This document shows, piece by piece, positions 1-7,109 of a DNA stretch of 13,887 nt (position 1 is the stretch's first letter; every line of letters starts with the position of its first letter). Below the pieces are notes generated by a model that did no database searches, was not told the DNA's origin, and worked only from the letters and a program-made list of their open reading frames with translations. The translations under genes were made by a program, and so were the position numbers. Location of the stretch: contig WJJA01000344.1 in assembly GCA_014729955.1 (NCBI GenBank), positions 1 to 13,887 on the forward strand, written 5' to 3'. The stretch is from a bacterium. Its GTDB lineage: Bacteria > Electryoneota > Electryoneia > Electryoneales > Electryoneaceae.

Positions 1-625
1 ACATATAGGTGATGCGAGTTTCCGTCTCTCCGTCGGGAAGCTCCATGTTGGTGGTGTTCAGACGAATCCGAAGGCTCTCAAAGGTGCCGTACTGAGTGGT
101 TACCGTGCCCCAGGCATCGACTTCGTAGCGGGTGCTGTCATAATTCGTGGTCTCCCCCATATCGACACTCATGATGAAATCCCACGAGTCGCCGTAGGTG
201 CAGGGGAGCACGAAATTGGGCCCGTTGGTTTCTGCCGGAGCCACAGTCGGAGTGCCGTTGGAGACATAGGTACTGCCGAGAATGTGCCGGTTGTTGTTCA
301 AAAGTTGGAAGTAGACAAACATTTGGAAGCCCTGCATCGCCGGGGAGTACATCACAAGGTCCGAGGTCGGAAACGTGCCCGCCCCGGGATGTCCTTCCGG
401 ATTGTCCCAGATCTCCCTGGTTTCCATCACCGTCTGGATCGTCGAGAAATCCCAGACCTGGTTTTCGCCGGCCGGACCGGCGGCCATGGTGTTCATGCCG
501 AGGGTTTTGCTGATCTCTACCCCGGGTTCTTGCGGAAGATCGCTTAATTCAAGCGTGATTTGCCCCTGCACGGTAAATACCAGGCAGAGACAGACCATGA
601 TACTGACAACGGTGGAACGTCCCAT
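1..625 (-). CDS. Secreted protein of unknown function (C-terminus beyond window)
   Basis: The minus-strand frame is open from an ATG at 625 to the window edge (208 codons, no stop), so the C-terminus is missing. A strong GAGGAGG ribosome site lies a few bases upstream (plus-strand 633-639). Residues 1-22 (MGRSTVVSIMVCLCLVFTVQ, then GQ) form a Sec-type signal peptide, so the protein is exported. The mature part carries GPAGENQVWDFS near residues 50-61. This matches a motif I know from many secreted, often multi-domain proteins of the FCB group, usually 'GPAGANQTWDFS'. The rest is rich in Thr, Asn, Gly and aromatic residues, as expected for a beta-sandwich; no catalytic motif is visible. It is transcribed divergently from the gene at 872. 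A sorting domain, if any, would be in the missing part. Function not recognised. Confidence 0.75.
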   Translation of the reverse strand, partial: MGRSTVVSIMVCLCLVFTVQGQITLELSDLPQEPGVEISKTLGMNTMAAGPAGENQVWDFSTIQTVMETREIWDNPEGHPGAGTFPTSDLVMYSPAMQGFQMFVYFQLLNNNRHILGSTYVSNGTPTVAPAETNGPNFVLPCTYGDSWDFIMSVDMGETTNYDSTRYEVDAWGTVTTQYGTFESLRIRLNTTNMELPDGETETRITYM

Positions 626-871
626 GATGCTTCCTCCTCATCGGAAAAGACAGGATCCCGAAACACACAGGACGGCTGCGGCAGGCCGATTGGTGGTCCG
701 TTTACGAGAGCGCATCCCCCCTGCCGTTTTCGCAGCAGGGGATGTCACCGGTCCTTCGGGACAGTGAAAGTTCGCCCGATCAACGATGTCGTAGTGAAAG
801 TATTTTGGAGGATTTCGGAGTCAGTTGCAAGTAAGAATTCGTGGTTTTCGATAATTGTTGCACAGGGCGGG
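626..871. other. Divergent non-coding spacer
   Basis: This spacer lies between the secreted-protein gene (minus) and the PPDK_N-like gene (plus). The plus frame stays open across it, but its codon use and low-complexity translation are unlike a gene and it would run into the antisense gene. It holds two hairpins. Bases 713-744 pair an imperfect CATCCCC...CTGC arm with GCAGGGGATG. Bases 745-767 form TCAC-(cg)-GTCC-TTCG-GGAC-(a)-GTGA with a UUCG tetraloop. Neither is followed by a T-run. Promoters for both directions should lie here, but only a weak plus-strand candidate was found. Confidence 0.5.
825..855 (+). promoter_or_regulatory. Weak candidate promoter for the PPDK_N operon
   Basis: TTGCAA (825-830) and GATAAT (850-855) resemble -35 and -10 boxes but with a long 19-bp spacer. 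The implied transcript start near 862 would leave only about 10 nt before the ATG at 872. This is pattern matching only. Confidence 0.2.
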
Positions 872-2728
872 ATGGCTTCGAAACCGAACGAACGTTACGG
901 GCTGGTGGACTCGACTCCGAAATATCTGAATTTCTTCAGGGAATCCCTTATCTTACCATCAGGGAAAGGCTTACCCAATGAAGGCAACAGGCGGTCCCGG
1001 ATGCAGCTTGAGCCGTTGAATCGTCACAACTACACCGGCGCCAACGGGGTGCTCGCGATCGGCCGCGGTGAACCCGGCGGCAAGGCGCATGCCCTTGCTG
1101 ATATGCACGAGATGTTGATACAACGTTTCGATCAAGTCCGCTTTCCCCGTGCCAAGGTTGTGGTACCGCACATGGTGGTGCTGACCACAGATGTCTTTGA
1201 ACGGTTCGTCGAACGCAACCGGCTCAGACGTCTGCTGGAAGAGGACACCTCTCTGGAACAGGTGGCGCGCGCATTTCTGACCGCTTCCATGCCCACAGAA
1301 ATCCTCGGCGACCTTCACACGTACATCGCACGGCAACGTACTCCCATCGCGGTACGCTCGTCCGGCCTGCTGGAAGATGCGCTTGAAAATCCTTTCGCGG
1401 GCGTGTATGCCACCAAAATGATCCCGAACCACCAGGGATCAACCGATGCACGATTCAATGCACTGGTCAACGCCGTCAAACTGGTATTCGCGAGCACATG
1501 GTTTCCCGAAGCGCGCGCCTATCGTCAGGCGGCCGGGCGCGGCGACGATGAAGAGAAGATGGCGGTGATTCTGCAGGAGGTGGTTGGCCGCAGACGTCAC
1601 AATCGCTTCTACCCGCTCTTTTCCGGTGTCGGACGTTCCATCAACTTCTATCCGACCGGGCGTTCCAAACCCGAGCAGGGAGTGGTCAACCTCGCCCTTG
1701 GACTGGGCAAGCAGATCGTGGACGGCGGCATCGCCTGGACCTACTGCCCCGCGCAACCGAAAGCACCGCCGCCGGTCGCGGGACCGCGTGACCTGCTCGA
1801 TCTTTCGCAGCGCACCTTCTGGGCGGTCAACATGGGCGAACAGCCAATCTACAACCCGATCGGCGAAGATGAATACCTGATCCAGGCCGGGCTCAAGGTT
1901 GCGGAAGCGGACGGCATCCTGCGCCATGTCGCATCGACCTATGACGGCCGTTCCGACCGCATGGTGCTCGGCACCGGGGTGGACGGCCCCCGGGCGGTCA
2001 CCTTCGCTCCCCTGCTGCAACTGCCCGACTATCCGGTCAATGATATCATCCGCGCCCTGCTGCACCAGGCGGAGGAAACCTTCTCCTCCCCGGTGGAAAT
2101 CGAGTTCGCCGGCGACATATACAAGAACGCCGACAAGCCCTTGCGTGTGGGATTCCTGCAGGCACGCCCGATGCGTGTCTCAAGCGAGGAAGTGAATATA
2201 ACAGCGGATGAGTTGGAGTCGAACAGGCGGCTCGCTTCAAGCCGTTCGGTACTGGGCAATGGGATTGTAGAGGGTATCCAGGACATCGTCTACGTGGATC
2301 CCGAGTCATTCAATCTCAAGCACAGCCGTTCGATTGCAATGCAGATCGACGCAATGAACCGCACTCTGCGCAAAGAAGGACGGCCCTACCTGCTGATCGG
2401 TTTCGGCCGCTGGGGTTCGACAGACCCCTGGCTGGGCATCCCGGTGCAGTGGAGCCAGATCGCCGAAGCGAAGGTGATCCTGGAATTGACACGGCCGGAT
2501 CTGTTCGTGGACCCGAGCCAGGGCTCTCATTTCTTTCACAATGTGACCGGCTTCCAAGTGTTGTATTTTCATGTACGGCATGATCGTGACCCGGCACCCG
2601 ACTGGGAATGGCTCGGGTTGCAAGAACAAGTGAAGCAGACCGAGCATGTGCGGCATGTTCGCATCCGGGAGCCGTTGCGTATCCTCGCGGACGGCCGAAC
2701 GGGAACAGGAGTGATTTTGCATGGCTGA
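872..2728 (+). CDS. PEP/pyruvate-binding (PPDK_N-like) protein, short paralog
   Basis: 618 aa, likely cytoplasmic. The ATP-grasp-like N-terminal half of PEP synthase/pyruvate phosphate dikinase is complete in outline: GGK at residues 69-71, VRSSGLLED at 161-169 followed by FAG, and FLQARP at 428-433 (the usual LQxRP end of PPDK_N). The swivelling His domain (GGxxSHAA) and the PEP-binding barrel are absent. Instead there is a ~180-aa C-terminal domain with YVDPESF, GFGRWGS (510-516) and GSHFFHN (His553), shared with the next gene. It probably binds ATP; whether it acts on pyruvate is unknown. ATG 872 has GGGCGG just upstream; ATG 1001 (MQLEPLNR) is a possible later start. The open frame reaches back to 560, but that part overlaps the antisense gene and is not protein-like. 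Its stop overlaps the next start by 8 bp, implying translational coupling. Confidence 0.85.
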   Translation: MASKPNERYGLVDSTPKYLNFFRESLILPSGKGLPNEGNRRSRMQLEPLNRHNYTGANGVLAIGRGEPGGKAHALADMHEMLIQRFDQVRFPRAKVVVPHMVVLTTDVFERFVERNRLRRLLEEDTSLEQVARAFLTASMPTEILGDLHTYIARQRTPIAVRSSGLLEDALENPFAGVYATKMIPNHQGSTDARFNALVNAVKLVFASTWFPEARAYRQAAGRGDDEEKMAVILQEVVGRRRHNRFYPLFSGVGRSINFYPTGRSKPEQGVVNLALGLGKQIVDGGIAWTYCPAQPKAPPPVAGPRDLLDLSQRTFWAVNMGEQPIYNPIGEDEYLIQAGLKVAEADGILRHVASTYDGRSDRMVLGTGVDGPRAVTFAPLLQLPDYPVNDIIRALLHQAEETFSSPVEIEFAGDIYKNADKPLRVGFLQARPMRVSSEEVNITADELESNRRLASSRSVLGNGIVEGIQDIVYVDPESFNLKHSRSIAMQIDAMNRTLRKEGRPYLLIGFGRWGSTDPWLGIPVQWSQIAEAKVILELTRPDLFVDPSQGSHFFHNVTGFQVLYFHVRHDRDPAPDWEWLGLQEQVKQTEHVRHVRIREPLRILADGRTGTGVILHG

Positions 2729-5700
2729 CGGTATCACCGGCGACACCCAGATGCAGAGGTTGTTGGATGCCTTGACCGAACGGGCGAAGGAGCTGAACTG
2801 CCTGTACCAGATCGAGGATCTGCTGAACGATTCAGACTCGGACGTGGAAACCGTGTTGCAGGGCGTGATCGAAGTGATCCCGCCTGGCTGGCAATACCCC
2901 GACGTATGCGTGGCACGCATGCAGTACGGCGGCCTCACGGTGCAGTCGGAAGAATGGAAAAAGACCCCCTGGGTGCAGACTGCGGACATACGTGTACACC
3001 AGCAGACCGTCGGCCGGATCGAGGTTTACTACACGAAAGAGATGCCGCCTGCCGATGAAGGACCGTTTCTCAAGGAAGAACGTCGCCTGATTCACACCAT
3101 CGCCGACCGTATCGGTCACTTCATCCTGCACAAGAACCTGCGCTCCACCCTGAACAAAATGGAGCTGGCGCGCAAGGGCACAATCCAGCGCCGTGTCGGC
3201 GGTGAATGGCCGGTGGTGGTAGACCTCTTGAAACGGACCGACACCGAGCTGTTCTACCGCATTGCGCGCAAGATGATGAACCACCTCTGCTGGCACGGTG
3301 TGAAAGAAGCTGAGGACATCCTGCAGCAGGTCGGGCCGGACCGTCGCCTCGAGGGCAAAGGCATGCCCGCCAGCGGGAATCGTCCTTCGGACCGGAACGG
3401 CAACGGCATCAGCACCCTTTCCAACCGCATCTTCGAAGTCGCCGACAACCATATGGCGGACGAGGAGATCCTGCAGCGCATTCAACGCTGGATCCAGGAA
3501 GACAAAAGCAGCTTCCTGATTCGTACTCTCATCCGTCTCGATTCTCACCTGGGCGAGATCGCGGACGCCGTACGGCGCTTCCACGCACTGTCGCCGGACG
3601 GCATGGAGCTGGCCGAATCGACACGCAAGGGTGTCAAGGTCGCGCTGGTTCGTCGCTTTCTGAATGAAGACCTCGAGTACATTCGTATCGCCAAGGATTA
3701 TGTCGAACTGGAAGACTTTGTCGACCTGATCCCGCGCATGATTCACCCGCCGCAGAGCCACGGCAAGCTCGGCGGCAAGGGCGGCGGTCTGTTTCTCGCG
3801 GCACGGATCCTGAAGCACGCCGCACGCGGTGAGGAGTGCCTTGAAGGCGTGAAGGTCCCGAAAACCTGGTACCTCACCTCCGACGGCCTGCACGCGTTCA
3901 TGTCCTACAACAACCTGGAAGAGGTCACCGAGCAGAAATACAAGGATATCGGGCAGGTTCGCCAGGAGTATCCGCACCTGGTGCAACTTTTCAAAAGTTC
4001 CCACTTCCCGCCGGAGATCGTGCAGGGCCTCTCCATGGCGCTCGACGATTTCGGGGACTCGCCGATAATTGTGCGATCCTCAAGCCTGCTGGAAGACCGT
4101 CTCGGATCGGCCTTCTCCGGCAAATACATGAGCCTCTTCCTCGCCAACCAGGGGACCAAAAACGAGCGTCTGAACGCCCTCGTGGATGCGGTCGCGGAGG
4201 TGTATGCCTCCACCTTCAGTCCCGACCCGATCGAGTACCGCACCGAACGCGGCCTGGTCGATTTTCATGAAGAGATGGGCATCCTGATCCAGCAGGTGGT
4301 CGGCACCAAGGTCGGCAAGTACTACCTGCCCACCTTCGCCGGAGTCGCTTTCAGCCGGAACGAGTTCCGCTGGGGGCCGCGCATCCAGCGCACCGACGGC
4401 CTTCTGCGCCTGGTACCGGGCCTGGGCACACGCGCGGTGGACCGTCTCAGTGACGACTACCCCGTCCTCGTCGCACCCGGCAAACCGGAGTTGCGGGTCA
4501 ACGTCACGATGCAGGAAAAGATCCGTTACAGCCCCAATACCATCGATGTCATTAACCTGGAAACGACCGAATTCGAATCCATTTCGATTCAAGACCTGCT
4601 GCGCGGAAACGGCGACGACATTCCCGGCGTGGAGCAGATGGTGTCCGTGATGAAGGACAGTCAGCTGCGGACCTCCAGCCGATTCAACCTTGACTTCGAA
4701 CGTGACGACCTGGTCGTCACCTTCGAATCGTTGATTTCGAGCACGGATTTCGTCAAACGCATCAAGCTGATGATGGATGCGCTGGAAAAGGCCCTCGGCG
4801 CGCCGGTGGACATCGAGTTTGCCTCGGACGGCAAGGATTTTTACCTGCTGCAGTGCCGTCCGCAGAGCTTCGGGCCGGAAGACGCCCCCGCCCCCATCCC
4901 GAAGGATATCCCGGAAAAGGCGGTGGTCTTTTCCGCCAATCGTCATGTTTCCAACGGTTTCGTACCTGACGTGACGCACGTGGTCTATGTTGACCCGGAA
5001 CGCTACAGCGAATTGAACACCCGCCAGGAAATGCTCGACATCGCACGTGCGATCGGCAAGCTCAACAAGATGTTGCCGAAACGCGGGTTCATCCTGATGG
5101 GGCCGGGTCGGTGGGGTTCACGCGGGGATATCAAGCTCGGGGTCCCGGTAACCTATTCGGACATCAACAATACCTCGATGCTGATCGAAATCGCACGTGC
5201 CAAGGGCCGGTATGTGCCGGACCTCTCCTTCGGCACCCACTTCTTCCAGGACCTGGTCGAGGCGCAAATCCGTTACCTGCCGCTCTATCCCGACGATCCC
5301 GGCATCCTCTTCAACGAGCACTTCCTCCGCAACAGTCATACTGTGCTGAAGGACATGCTGCCCGATTACGACCACCTTGAAGGAGTGTTGCGTGTAATTG
5401 ATGTACGGGAATCCACACACGGCAAGATCCTGAAGGTCTTCATGAACGCCGATCTCGATGAAGCGGTCGGGATTCTGACTCAACCGAGCGGAGACCAACA
5501 GCAGGTCCCGGAACAGGAGGCGTTCACCCCTGCGGAACGGCCGTCCGACGAGCACTGGAACTGGCGTCTGCGCATGGCGGAGATGATTGCACGGCGTGTC
5601 GAAGCCGAACGGTTCGGGGTGAAGGGTGTTTACCTGTTCGGCTCGACCAAGAACGCCACCGCGGGGCCGGGCAGCGATATCGATCTGCTGTTCCATGTGG

Positions 5701-5912
5701 ACCAGACCGAACAGCAGAAGCATGAACTGATGCTGTGGCTGGAGGGGTGGAGCAAAGCTCTGGCGGAGGTGAATTACCTGCGCACGGGTTACCGTAGCGA
5801 CGGCATCCTCGACGCCCACCTTGTCACCGACGAAGACATCGAAAAACGCACCAGCTACGCGGTGAAGATCGGCGCAGTCACCGACGCCGCACGGCCGCTG
5901 CCGATGACCTGA
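2721..5912 (+). CDS. GAF - PEP/pyruvate-binding - nucleotidyltransferase fusion protein
   Basis: 1063 aa. Residues ~10-140 resemble the GAF-like sensory domain found in some histidine kinases (ERAKELNCLYQI, GWQYPD, DEGPFLKEER). Residues ~150-340 are a helical linker (LFYRIARKMMNHLCW, WIQEDKSSFLIR). The PPDK_N-like ATP-binding part has GKLGGKGGG from ~348, VRSSSLLED at 451-459 and LLQCRP at 709-714. A C-terminal domain shared with the upstream paralog follows: YVDPERY (~754), GPGRWGS (~795) and GTHFFQD (His840). Residues ~950-1060 form an MNT-type nucleotidyltransferase domain with GS at 974-975, SDIDL at 985-989 and a plausible third carboxylate Asp1031 in ILDAHLV. The spacing GS-x9-SDID is canonical. 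No His domain or PEP barrel is present. It overlaps the upstream gene by 8 bp. Inference: a sensory or regulatory enzyme using ATP; substrate unknown. Confidence 0.85.
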   Translation: MADGITGDTQMQRLLDALTERAKELNCLYQIEDLLNDSDSDVETVLQGVIEVIPPGWQYPDVCVARMQYGGLTVQSEEWKKTPWVQTADIRVHQQTVGRIEVYYTKEMPPADEGPFLKEERRLIHTIADRIGHFILHKNLRSTLNKMELARKGTIQRRVGGEWPVVVDLLKRTDTELFYRIARKMMNHLCWHGVKEAEDILQQVGPDRRLEGKGMPASGNRPSDRNGNGISTLSNRIFEVADNHMADEEILQRIQRWIQEDKSSFLIRTLIRLDSHLGEIADAVRRFHALSPDGMELAESTRKGVKVALVRRFLNEDLEYIRIAKDYVELEDFVDLIPRMIHPPQSHGKLGGKGGGLFLAARILKHAARGEECLEGVKVPKTWYLTSDGLHAFMSYNNLEEVTEQKYKDIGQVRQEYPHLVQLFKSSHFPPEIVQGLSMALDDFGDSPIIVRSSSLLEDRLGSAFSGKYMSLFLANQGTKNERLNALVDAVAEVYASTFSPDPIEYRTERGLVDFHEEMGILIQQVVGTKVGKYYLPTFAGVAFSRNEFRWGPRIQRTDGLLRLVPGLGTRAVDRLSDDYPVLVAPGKPELRVNVTMQEKIRYSPNTIDVINLETTEFESISIQDLLRGNGDDIPGVEQMVSVMKDSQLRTSSRFNLDFERDDLVVTFESLISSTDFVKRIKLMMDALEKALGAPVDIEFASDGKDFYLLQCRPQSFGPEDAPAPIPKDIPEKAVVFSANRHVSNGFVPDVTHVVYVDPERYSELNTRQEMLDIARAIGKLNKMLPKRGFILMGPGRWGSRGDIKLGVPVTYSDINNTSMLIEIARAKGRYVPDLSFGTHFFQDLVEAQIRYLPLYPDDPGILFNEHFLRNSHTVLKDMLPDYDHLEGVLRVIDVRESTHGKILKVFMNADLDEAVGILTQPSGDQQQVPEQEAFTPAERPSDEHWNWRLRMAEMIARRVEAERFGVKGVYLFGSTKNATAGPGSDIDLLFHVDQTEQQKHELMLWLEGWSKALAEVNYLRTGYRSDGILDAHLVTDEDIEKRTSYAVKIGAVTDAARPLPMT

Positions 5913-5948
5913 ACACTTGACGTAAGAGGCATAGCCCGAGTATTTCAT

Positions 5949-5971
5949 GAATGGCGAGACCATTCTTTTCT
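5949..5971 (+). terminator. Weak intrinsic terminator after the PPDK_N operon
   Basis: GAATGG (5949-5954), loop CGAGA, CCATTC (5960-5965), followed directly by TTTTCT. The 6-bp stem is low in GC, so termination would be modest. It lies 37 bp after the stop codon. Confidence 0.35.
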
Positions 5972-6097
5972 AAATACTATAGTAACAACAAGATAATGTC
6001 ACGCTATACAGATTTTCTCTGACACAGATTGTGTCCAGGCCAATCTCATTTATTCATTCCCCCTTCGGGCGGGCCCATTTGCGTCATCTGCTTTATT

Positions 6098-6138
6098 GCG
6101 AAGGATTCGCGGTATGGCAATACAGCTTCATCCTTCGC
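6098..6138. repeat. Nested inverted repeat in the carotenoid operon leader
   Basis: GCGAAGGAT (6098-6106) pairs perfectly with ATCCTTCGC (6130-6138). A smaller GTAT...ATAC pair lies inside the 23-nt loop. It could be an operator or an RNA stem-loop. Confidence 0.4.
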
Positions 6139-6185
6139 GCCTCACATCTGACACAGTTTGAACTCGTGAAATGTGCGGGCCAGGG

Positions 6186-6206
6186 AGCCGGCGTCTCTCG
6201 CCGGCT
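6186..6206. repeat. 8-bp GC-rich hairpin
   Basis: AGCCGGCG (6186-6193), loop TCTCT, CGCCGGCT (6199-6206). The pairing is perfect. No T-run follows, so it is not an obvious intrinsic terminator. Confidence 0.45.
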
Positions 6207-6264
6207 GGACACCGGTCTGCCTGCCTGTCGTCTCCGGCGATGCCGCTGCGATCCCTGTTCCGGA

Positions 6265-6300
6265 AGGTCTTGCGGCGCGAAGCGGCGTGTGACCTGACAG
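6265..6300 (+). repeat. Dispersed palindromic repeat, copy 1
   Basis: AGGTCTTG, then a GC-rich core, then CGTGTGACCTGACAG. AGGTC pairs with GACCT; the TT side and the GTGT side form an asymmetric internal loop. It shares about 31 of 35 positions with the copy at 11852-11890. It lies 135 bp upstream of the TPR-like gene. Confidence 0.6.
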
Positions 6301-6434
6301 ACGAAAAAACCTTGCACGGTAGAATGATCTCTCGCTTCCGGCATAGGGCTTGCACTCTCAGCCTGCGACAATACCCATTCTCGACAACCGACCCGTTTCC
6401 ATACGGCCTTATCCAAAAGGAGCCATGCAATACA

Positions 6435-7109
6435 ATGTTCAGCCGTGCCGCACTGTTTCAGATTCTGACAACCGGTCTTGTGTTGCTTCTGATTCTGTCG
6501 CCGGCCGTCGAGGTCCAGGGAGAACCGAACGCCGGCGATACGAACGAACGAACCACCGGCAGAGAAACGCCTGTCTCGCTGCCCGGCGACAAGGAGACAA
6601 CGCGCGAAAGCCTGCTCGAGAACGGGCGACGTTTGTATTATCGTGCCGTGGAGCATAAACCGGCCCTGGACAGTGCGCTGGTGGTGTTCGAAACACTGCG
6701 GCGACGGGACCCGGAGCATGAAGGCCGCTATCTTGCTTACATCGGGTCGTTGACCGCCCTTCGCGGCAAGCATGCCTTCTGGCCGGCGAAGAAACTGAAG
6801 CTCAGCAACCGCGGCCTGGCTCTGCTCGACAGCGCAGTCGCGCTCGCACCGCGTGACATTGAGGCGCTCTTCATTCATGGTTCCACCAACCACCACCTGC
6901 CCTTCTTCTTCGGACGGGCCGACCGGGCGCGTGCCTCCTTCGAGTCAATCCTCGAACTTCTGCCCTCGCATATGCATGAATACGATCGTGATCTTGTTGT
7001 CCATGCGGTCCGTTTCATGCGTGAAGAGATGAAGTGGGATGACTCGCAAACTGCGAGATTGCGCAACATCGAGGAGGGAGTGGAGGAATGGACGGCGCAT
7101 GAAGATTGA
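6435..7109 (+). CDS. Exported TPR-like protein linked to carotenoid genes
   Basis: 224 aa from the ATG at 6435. Residues 1-29 form a signal peptide or N-terminal anchor (MFSRAALFQILTTGLVLLLI, then LSPAVEVQG), so it probably acts in the periplasm or at the membrane. The upstream frame is open to 6171 but contains the repeat copy and has no membrane or domain character. AAAAGGAG ends 12 nt before this ATG, a rather long spacing. The mature part is helical and TPR-like: paired helices around LDSALVVFETLRRRDP, KHAFWP (112-117), SNRGLALLDSAVALAPRDIEALF and LPFFFGRADRARASFESI (from 155). I recall similar proteins of unknown function but cannot name the family. Its end overlaps the lycopene cyclase start by 11 bp, so the two are translated together. 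A role in placing or assembling the carotenoid enzymes is only a guess. Confidence 0.75.
   Translation: MFSRAALFQILTTGLVLLLILSPAVEVQGEPNAGDTNERTTGRETPVSLPGDKETTRESLLENGRRLYYRAVEHKPALDSALVVFETLRRRDPEHEGRYLAYIGSLTALRGKHAFWPAKKLKLSNRGLALLDSAVALAPRDIEALFIHGSTNHHLPFFFGRADRARASFESILELLPSHMHEYDRDLVVHAVRFMREEMKWDDSQTARLRNIEEGVEEWTAHED

Larger units (their letters stand above)
5913..6434. other. 522-bp intergenic region with hairpins and a dispersed repeat
   Basis: No convincing gene. From left to right it holds the weak terminator and an AT-rich stretch (5965-6015) with a perfect palindrome TACTATAGTA (5975-5984), the likeliest promoter zone although no clean -35/-10 pair fits. Next come a GACACA-gat-TGTGTC hairpin (6021-6035), a 9-bp inverted repeat (6098-6106/6130-6138), a strong 8-bp hairpin AGCCGGCG-tctct-CGCCGGCT (6186-6206) and a palindromic repeat (6265-6300). 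The final part leads to AAAAGGAG before the ATG at 6435. Confidence 0.5.

Noticed and set aside
560..871. N-terminal extension of the first PPDK_N-like protein
   Set aside because: The frame is open, but the part up to 625 is antisense to the secreted-protein gene. The translation is low in protein-like character, with the ribosome-site-supported ATG at 872.
2832..4004. 390-codon minus-strand ORF
   Set aside because: Antisense shadow of the GAF/PPDK_N gene; no motif seen.
6018..6156. TCTGACACAG occurring twice (6018-6027, 6147-6156) as possible target-site duplication
   Set aside because: Ten bases 129 bp apart is weak, no transposase or terminal repeats lie just inside, and one copy is half of a local hairpin.
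6171..6434. Upstream extension of the TPR-like protein
   Set aside because: It crosses a palindromic repeat, is very Arg-rich, and would bury the clear signal peptide that begins at 6435.
6425..6658. Small ORF starting at the ATG two bases after AAAAGGAG
   Set aside because: The spacing is too short and the product is Arg/Ser-rich without structure. The in-frame signal peptide at 6435 is a better explanation.
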